Source: an uncultured Prolixibacteraceae bacterium
GTDB taxonomy: Bacteria > Bacteroidota > Bacteroidia > Bacteroidales > Prolixibacteraceae
Reading direction: 5' to 3'
DNA: 64,000 nucleotides
Assembly: GCA_903834475.1 (NCBI GenBank)
Contig: CAILJH010000211.1
Location: 32,728 to 96,727, forward strand
This document shows positions 59,235-64,000 of the stretch, one piece after another (the stretch's first letter is position 1; each line of letters begins with the position of its first letter). Made by a program: the position numbers and the translations under genes. The notes below the pieces were generated by a model. The model made no database searches. It was not told the origin of the DNA and saw nothing but the letters and a program-made list of their open reading frames with translations.

Positions 59235-60122
59235 ATGAAATTAATCGGAGTTTGTTTGATCATATTGGTAGTAGCCGGAACCCGACAATTACGGGCACAG
59301 GCCATTGTAACCAAAACTCATACTGCCAGCCAGATTATTGGCCAAATGAAAACCCATCTGACATGTGAATGGAGTGCGGAAACAGTGGATACATTTAAGT
59401 CAGGCAATCCGGATGACGGGATTACTGGTGTTGCGGTCTGTATGTTTGCGGATATGGAAACACTCCAAAAAGCCGTTGCCAATCACTGCAACCTGATCAT
59501 TGTGCACGAACCAACTTTTTACAACCATCTGGATAAAACTGATTTTCTGGCAGACAATCCGGTTTACCAGAAAAAAAATGAATACATCACCAAACACAAA
59601 CTCATCATTTTCAGGTTTCACGACCATTGGCACAAAACTTTACCTGACGGAATTTATGTTGGGATGATCGAGAAACTGGGTTGGAAAGCCAATCAAATTG
59701 ACAGTTCTATGTTGTTCTTTAAATTCGAAGAACAAACGGTTGGTGGATTTGCGCAAAAGCTTCAGGAGAAACTAAAAGGAAGCCAGTTGCGGATTGTAGG
59801 CGATCCGTTAATGCGGTTCACCAATGTTGCACTGGCCGTTGGCGCTCCCGGATCGAACACTCACATCAATCTGCTTTCGGGCGAGTTTACCGAATTGCTG
59901 GTTGCCGGCGAGGCTTCGGAATGGGAAACCTACGAATATGTTTTGGATGCCGCGACCATGGGTATGAAAAAAGCAGCCATTTTTACCGGACACATTGCAT
60001 CGGAGGAAGCTGGAATGGAATACTGTGCACGCTGGATGAAGACTTTTATTCAGGATATCCCGGTTACCTACTTCGAAAATGGATCGTCATTCTGGACTGT
60101 TCAAAAACCAATCAAACAATGA
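59235..60122 (+). CDS. Exported Nif3-like dinuclear-metal protein
   Basis: 295 aa from the ATG that opens a signal peptide (MKLIGVCLIILVVAGTRQLRAQ). The rest follows the Nif3/YbgI layout: ETVDTFKSGNPDDGITGVAVC, HCNLIIVHEPTFYNH (the usual HH site reads HE), LIIFRFHDHWHKTLPDGIY, LLVAGEASEWETYEYVLDA and the C-terminal FTGHIASEEAGMEYCARW (usually GH..TE). Nif3 proteins are cytoplasmic in most bacteria, so an exported one is unusual. Its ligands differ in part, so metal binding is uncertain. The stop overlaps the next start (ATGA). Confidence 0.82.
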   Translation: MKLIGVCLIILVVAGTRQLRAQAIVTKTHTASQIIGQMKTHLTCEWSAETVDTFKSGNPDDGITGVAVCMFADMETLQKAVANHCNLIIVHEPTFYNHLDKTDFLADNPVYQKKNEYITKHKLIIFRFHDHWHKTLPDGIYVGMIEKLGWKANQIDSSMLFFKFEEQTVGGFAQKLQEKLKGSQLRIVGDPLMRFTNVALAVGAPGSNTHINLLSGEFTELLVAGEASEWETYEYVLDAATMGMKKAAIFTGHIASEEAGMEYCARWMKTFIQDIPVTYFENGSSFWTVQKPIKQ

Positions 60123-60760
60123 TCGAAGCCATTATTTTTGATATGGACGGAGTCTTGGTGGACAGTGAACCAATTCATATAGAAATTGAGAAACTTCAGT
60201 TCAGTCTGAATAATATTTCTATTTCGGAAGAAGAACACCTGAAATTCATGGGTACAGCTTCGGATGTGATGTGGAAAGCGATCGCAGAGCGACATCCAAT
60301 CAGCTTACCGGTTGAAGAATTGATTGAACAGAACCGTATTGAAAGTGTCCGTTATTTTTCCGAATTGGCTGAAATCCCTGTTATGCCCGGGTTGGTAGAA
60401 CTTCTGGAAAAGCTTCGGACAAAAAAATATCCAATGGCGGTTGCTTCTTCGTCCACTCCTGAAATGATCGATCTGATCCTTGAAAAAACCCAATTGAAAA
60501 AGTATTTTCAGGCCATAGTAAGTGCTGAGGAAGCCGGAAAAAGCAAACCTGAACCGGATGTTTTTTTATTGGCTGCTCAGAAATTGGGCGTAAAACCGGA
60601 GAACTGCCTTGTTATTGAAGATTCGTTCAATGGAATTGCTGCAGCACATGCAGCCGGGATGAGTTGTGTGGCCTATCAGAGTCCCGGAGTTGACCCAAAA
60701 ACCCAGAAAGAAGCCGATTCGATTGTAAAAAGTTTTGAGCAATTGGGCATGATGCTCTGA
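60119..60760 (+). CDS. HAD-family phosphatase (beta-phosphoglucomutase-like)
   Basis: 213 aa. Motif I IIFDMDGVLVDSEP (Asp8, Asp10), cap domain, motif II AVASSS, motif III/IV SAEEAGKSKPEPDVFLLAAQKLG and VIEDSFNGIAAAHAAGM. Typical of the beta-PGM/DL-glycerol-3-phosphatase group. Overlaps the Nif3-like gene by 4 bp. Substrate unknown. Confidence 0.92.
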   Translation: MIEAIIFDMDGVLVDSEPIHIEIEKLQFSLNNISISEEEHLKFMGTASDVMWKAIAERHPISLPVEELIEQNRIESVRYFSELAEIPVMPGLVELLEKLRTKKYPMAVASSSTPEMIDLILEKTQLKKYFQAIVSAEEAGKSKPEPDVFLLAAQKLGVKPENCLVIEDSFNGIAAAHAAGMSCVAYQSPGVDPKTQKEADSIVKSFEQLGMML

Positions 60761-60786
60761 AAAGAGTCGCCGACTGCCTGTTTAAG

Positions 60787-60822
60787 GGATTCCATCCTTC
60801 AAAAAAGGGATGGAATCCATCG
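60787..60822. terminator. Hairpin between the HAD and S9 peptidase genes
   Basis: GGATTCCATCC (60787-60797) pairs with GGATGGAATCC (60808-60818), 11 bp, between convergent genes. Probably ends transcription in both directions. Confidence 0.75.
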
Positions 60823-60827
60823 CTTCA

Positions 60828-63644
60828 TTAATATCCCAACTCCTTCCCTTTCTTTACTGCCGGAATTCCATATTCCATCCAGGCAGGAATTACTTGTCCT
60901 TTCAGGTAATGATCGAAAAACTGTTTCATCCGGATCGTCAAATCCATCCGGTTAGCCCAGCTTTCTGCTTTCAGGTTATGTTCTTCGTTATTGTAAGTGA
61001 GCATCCAGACCGGTTTCTGCAGACGCCGCATAGCGGTAAACAATTCAATTCCCTGGGTCCATGGCACCGCACCATCGCCGTCGTTGTGCATGATTAGCAG
61101 CGGAGTTTTGATTTTAGGCACATAAAATAAAGGCGAGTTTTCGATAAACTGCATGGGTTTGTCCCATAAGGTACCGCCAATCCTACTTTGTTCATTTTCG
61201 TACTGAAACTCGCGTGACACACCGGACTCCCAGCGAATTCCGCCATAAGCACTGGTCATATTTGCTACCGGCGCTCCGGCCATTGCAGCTGCAAACATTT
61301 CAGTTTGGGTAATTAGCCAGGCCGTCTGGTATCCTCCCCAACTTTGCCCCTGGATACCAATTTTGTTGCGATCGATAAACGGAAATAAACTGCTCATAGC
61401 ATGAGTTCCGCTCACCACCGCATCAAAAGCTGACTGGCCGGGATATCCTTCATTATAGGTGATGTCAGGAATAAAAACGATGTAATCGTTGCTCGTGTAA
61501 AACGTTCGGTTAATCGATGATCTTGTTGGAGCCGGAGAAGAATAACTGTGCAAATTATCGGCATTTCGTTCATAGAAATAGACGATCATTGGATATTTTC
61601 GTTCAGGATCGATCGTTTCAGGGAAATACAGCAAACCTTCCAGCTTCTTTCCTGAAAATGAATCCCAATGTACTAACCTAACGCCTGGCCACACAAACTG
61701 TTTTTGCTGTGGATTGGCATCAAAAAGCTTGCAGCGTTTCTCAAATTTCAGGTTGCTTGTCCATACATCAGGTGATTCATCGACATTTTCGCGGGTCCAG
61801 ATCAGTGTTTCGGCATCTTTTGACTTTTTCAGGTTATCGAAACGATAATCTTCCATCAGGAACATTTTAGGTTCCAGATAATTGCGCAAATCAGCGGTAA
61901 AGTAACCCTGCGACTTGGTATTCTCGTCAAATGCTTTCAAAATTACAGGTTTTCCGGTATCGATAAATTCCTCTTCAGGATCGAGTTTACAGTAACGGAG
62001 CTGAAGTGAATTCTTTCTTCCATAGTTTTGAGTAGCATTTACAGGAACTTTAATCCCTTCCATGTCAACTCTCCAGATATCAAACCGGTCATACAGGAAT
62101 AGATATTTATCGTTTTCCGACCAGCCGGCAATACCGTAAGGTTTAGCATCACCAGGCATATCCCAGCGCTCATCAACAAAAGAAACCGGAATTGCAGCAT
62201 TCAGGTTTATTGCATTTCCAGAACCAACACTGGTGGAACGGGCATAATAGGAACTGTCAGCGGGATCGAACCAAACCACAAAATTACCACCCGGCGACAA
62301 CGAAACCAAGGACTTTCGCTGAACCATAAGTCGTTTAATTCCCGTTTCCACATCAACCAAAAAATAATCGGCATCTGACGTCCCTGTCCAGGATGATTCC
62401 AGTTTATATGGTGAAGGATCGGAACCAAGTGCCACATTGCCATTTCCTTTCTGAATGGTTTTAATTTCACGGACAGCTGGATCGCCCAATTGAACAAACT
62501 GATCTTTATCAATCAAATACACTGCCTTGAAGTTTCGTTTTTTTTCTTTCTCCAGATTAAGCTTTTGTTCAGATTGCAACTCCTTATCTTTCCAGTTCCA
62601 AATGTCAAGAACAGGTTTTTCCTCATCAATCAGTGTGTCTTTTGGTTCAGCCAAAGGTTTGCTGTTTGTTCCAAAATACAAACGCTGGCCATTTTCCGAA
62701 AAAGTCAGATCTCCAAATTCGGAAGGTGCCCAACCGATAGGCAAACCTTGTCCATCAGGCAGAACGACCGCTTTTGGCTCGCCTGCGGTAAGTGATCCAT
62801 AGTATAAACTAAAGACTTTTTCTTTGATGGTATCGTTTGAAAACAAAAATGCATACCGGCCTCCCAATTCATCGGCTGTGATTTTTTTAACCGTACCAGT
62901 TTGACTAAATATGACATTTGCTTTACCGGTTTCGGTATCAAATGCAAATACTTCTGCCCGATCGACCGAATCTTTGGTTTGCCTGATAAATGTGACCGAA
63001 TGCCCTTTCGCAGCATAATAATAGTCGGTAACATTCTGAAAACAAACGGTATCTCCTGAATCTACCTGAAACAAAACCAACTGATATTTCTGATCGGATA
63101 ATTCATCCTTCCCTATTTTCTTTTTTAGCTGATCCGGACTTTCCTCTTTTCTCTTTTCCTTTTCCTTCTTTTTCATATCTGTCAAAAATGCGACCCATCT
63201 CGCATTTTCCTTCGGAAGCGAAAATTGTTTCAGCATCGGAAAAGCATATTTTTTATGGTGTTTTAATATCAGAATACACAGGCTATCCTTGGGCATTTGC
63301 TCCTTTTTAAGCTTCTTCTTTTTAGCACTTCGGATAGAATCTTCGGGTTGCTTGATTTTATAAACTATGAATTCAGATTTAGGAGAAAAAAGTGCGTCAT
63401 ATCCTCGTGACAGCGTATCTGCCATTTTGGAATCAACAGATTTCACTATCAGGTTACCATTACCTTTTTGTGGATTAATTTCAAATGCAGTCAACTTGCC
63501 GTCATTCGAAACAATCGGCTTGTTCATTACTTTCCAGGCAGCAAAATCGTTGATTGTCAGTGGCCTTTTTTCAAGTTTCTGGGCATTCAGAATCAGTAAA
63601 GGAAAAAGGAAAAGGGAGAAAAGCAAAAAGCCGGATCGTTTCAT
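60828..63644 (-). CDS. S9-family serine peptidase (prolyl oligopeptidase group), exported
   Basis: 938 aa from the ATG of MKRSGFLLFSLFLFPLLILNAQ; a GTG-type start 27 bp upstream is unlikely. N-terminal beta-propeller part, then the alpha/beta-hydrolase domain with Ser768 in GQSWGGYQTAWLI, Asp near 857 in HNDGDGAVPW and His889 in NNEEHNL. It has a Lys/Glu-rich insertion around residues 175-200. Likely cleaves peptides in the periplasm. Own -7 element upstream. Confidence 0.9.
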   Translation of the reverse strand: MKRSGFLLFSLFLFPLLILNAQKLEKRPLTINDFAAWKVMNKPIVSNDGKLTAFEINPQKGNGNLIVKSVDSKMADTLSRGYDALFSPKSEFIVYKIKQPEDSIRSAKKKKLKKEQMPKDSLCILILKHHKKYAFPMLKQFSLPKENARWVAFLTDMKKKEKEKRKEESPDQLKKKIGKDELSDQKYQLVLFQVDSGDTVCFQNVTDYYYAAKGHSVTFIRQTKDSVDRAEVFAFDTETGKANVIFSQTGTVKKITADELGGRYAFLFSNDTIKEKVFSLYYGSLTAGEPKAVVLPDGQGLPIGWAPSEFGDLTFSENGQRLYFGTNSKPLAEPKDTLIDEEKPVLDIWNWKDKELQSEQKLNLEKEKKRNFKAVYLIDKDQFVQLGDPAVREIKTIQKGNGNVALGSDPSPYKLESSWTGTSDADYFLVDVETGIKRLMVQRKSLVSLSPGGNFVVWFDPADSSYYARSTSVGSGNAINLNAAIPVSFVDERWDMPGDAKPYGIAGWSENDKYLFLYDRFDIWRVDMEGIKVPVNATQNYGRKNSLQLRYCKLDPEEEFIDTGKPVILKAFDENTKSQGYFTADLRNYLEPKMFLMEDYRFDNLKKSKDAETLIWTRENVDESPDVWTSNLKFEKRCKLFDANPQQKQFVWPGVRLVHWDSFSGKKLEGLLYFPETIDPERKYPMIVYFYERNADNLHSYSSPAPTRSSINRTFYTSNDYIVFIPDITYNEGYPGQSAFDAVVSGTHAMSSLFPFIDRNKIGIQGQSWGGYQTAWLITQTEMFAAAMAGAPVANMTSAYGGIRWESGVSREFQYENEQSRIGGTLWDKPMQFIENSPLFYVPKIKTPLLIMHNDGDGAVPWTQGIELFTAMRRLQKPVWMLTYNNEEHNLKAESWANRMDLTIRMKQFFDHYLKGQVIPAWMEYGIPAVKKGKELGY

Positions 63645-63668
63645 GATGAAAATTTCAGTGATAGCTTC

Positions 63669-63676
63669 CAAAGATA
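63669..63676 (-). promoter_or_regulatory. -7 promoter element of the S9 peptidase gene
   Basis: On the minus strand: TATCTTTG (TAnnTTTG), 24 bp before the ATG. No -33 TTTG at standard spacing. Confidence 0.5.
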
Positions 63677-63788
63677 CTATTTGAAGGCCTGCTTTGGAAA
63701 CGGTTATTCAACATGATAACAGGCGAGACGGGATTTACCATTACTTGAACACAGAAACATTGAATTTCGACTTGATGATTATTCATCC

Positions 63789-64000
63789 CTACAAATCCAG
63801 CCATTCCTTAAATGCAGCCACTTTATCGCGGCTCACGATGATGGGTTCTTCATCCGGTTTCTTCAGTTTGATTTTAAGGCGGCTGTTCGAATAAACAACG
63901 ATGTCGGCTATCGATTGATTGTTCAGGATGTATTTCCTGTTGATTCGAAAAAAGCGATGTTCGTCAACCATTTCAGAAACACGGTCGAGCGAATAATCAA
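63789..64000 (-). CDS. LytTR DNA-binding response regulator, C-terminal part (cut by window edge)
   Basis: The frame stays open to the end of the window, so the gene's start and receiver domain lie outside. The visible 70 residues are the LytTR DNA-binding tail: LDRVSEMVDEHRFFRINRKY, ILNNQSIADIVVYSNSRLKI, then VSRDKVAAFKEWLDL. Regulators of this type act with sensor histidine kinases. Its target is unknown. Confidence 0.88.
   Translation of the reverse strand, partial: DYSLDRVSEMVDEHRFFRINRKYILNNQSIADIVVYSNSRLKIKLKKPDEEPIIVSRDKVAAFKEWLDL

Overview
The window looks like chromosomal DNA of a Bacteroidota bacterium, probably a free-living member of the Bacteroidales/Marinilabiliales range. The evidence is a long-form NusB, YbbR and DUF1573 proteins in one cluster, TAnnTTTG -7 promoter elements, almost no Shine-Dalgarno sequences, a type IX secretion C-terminal domain, an OstA-like protein and a LytTR regulator. 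No rRNA, tRNA or CRISPR array was seen. About 90% of the sequence is coding.

Layout. 0-4.3 kb: housekeeping run nusB, DUF1573 lipoprotein, yajC, ybbR, coaE and a TerB/DnaJ co-chaperone. 4.3-5.1 kb: a REP-associated tyrosine transposase between inverted two-hairpin arrays. 5.1-11.7 kb: GH88/105 hydrolase, ProC-like reductase, DUF1800/DUF1501 pair (the second with a T9SS tail) and a PQQ-propeller lipoprotein. 11.9-18.3 kb: an arsenic island. It holds arsR1, a small thioredoxin, ArsF- and ArsG-like proteins and an ArsP-like permease, then a convergent AbiEii/DUF6922 pair, then arsR2, arsC, a four-helix-bundle protein and ACR3. Each ArsR gene has its own kind of palindromic operator. 18.4-21.9 kb: a probable copper set (small Cys protein, Met/His-rich lipoprotein, OprC-like TonB-dependent receptor). 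21.9-30.8 kb: gshAB, MATE exporter, RlmI-like methyltransferase, RNase D-like exonuclease, DUF5063 and recQ.

30.9-38.8 kb: an internally deleted guaB remnant, then an outer-membrane biogenesis series (three SurA-like proteins, glycine-zipper peptide, MoxR ATPase, OstA-like protein). 38.8-45.6 kb: porin-like protein, exported VOC protein, DUF2795, cobalamin adenosyltransferase, ABC ATPase, recG and a bleomycin-hydrolase-like peptidase. 45.7-46.2 kb: a 445-bp palindrome-rich block with 17-bp terminal inverted repeats and a 10-12 bp target duplication, which looks like a non-autonomous mobile element. 46.3-49.8 kb: secreted proteins of unknown function. 49.9-56.5 kb: GH3 enzyme with PA14 domain and a glycerol operon (glpK, glpD, glpF). 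56.8-64.0 kb: Nudix hydrolase, DUF1080-PHP fusion lipoprotein, exported Nif3-like protein, HAD phosphatase, S9 peptidase and the 3' end of a LytTR regulator.

Most notable signals: the guaB remnant that keeps both gene ends; the MITE-like element; dispersed two-hairpin elements whose stems vary in a compensated way while their triloops stay fixed; and the arsenic island with an organoarsenical branch, two operator classes and a toxin-antitoxin-like pair between its two halves.
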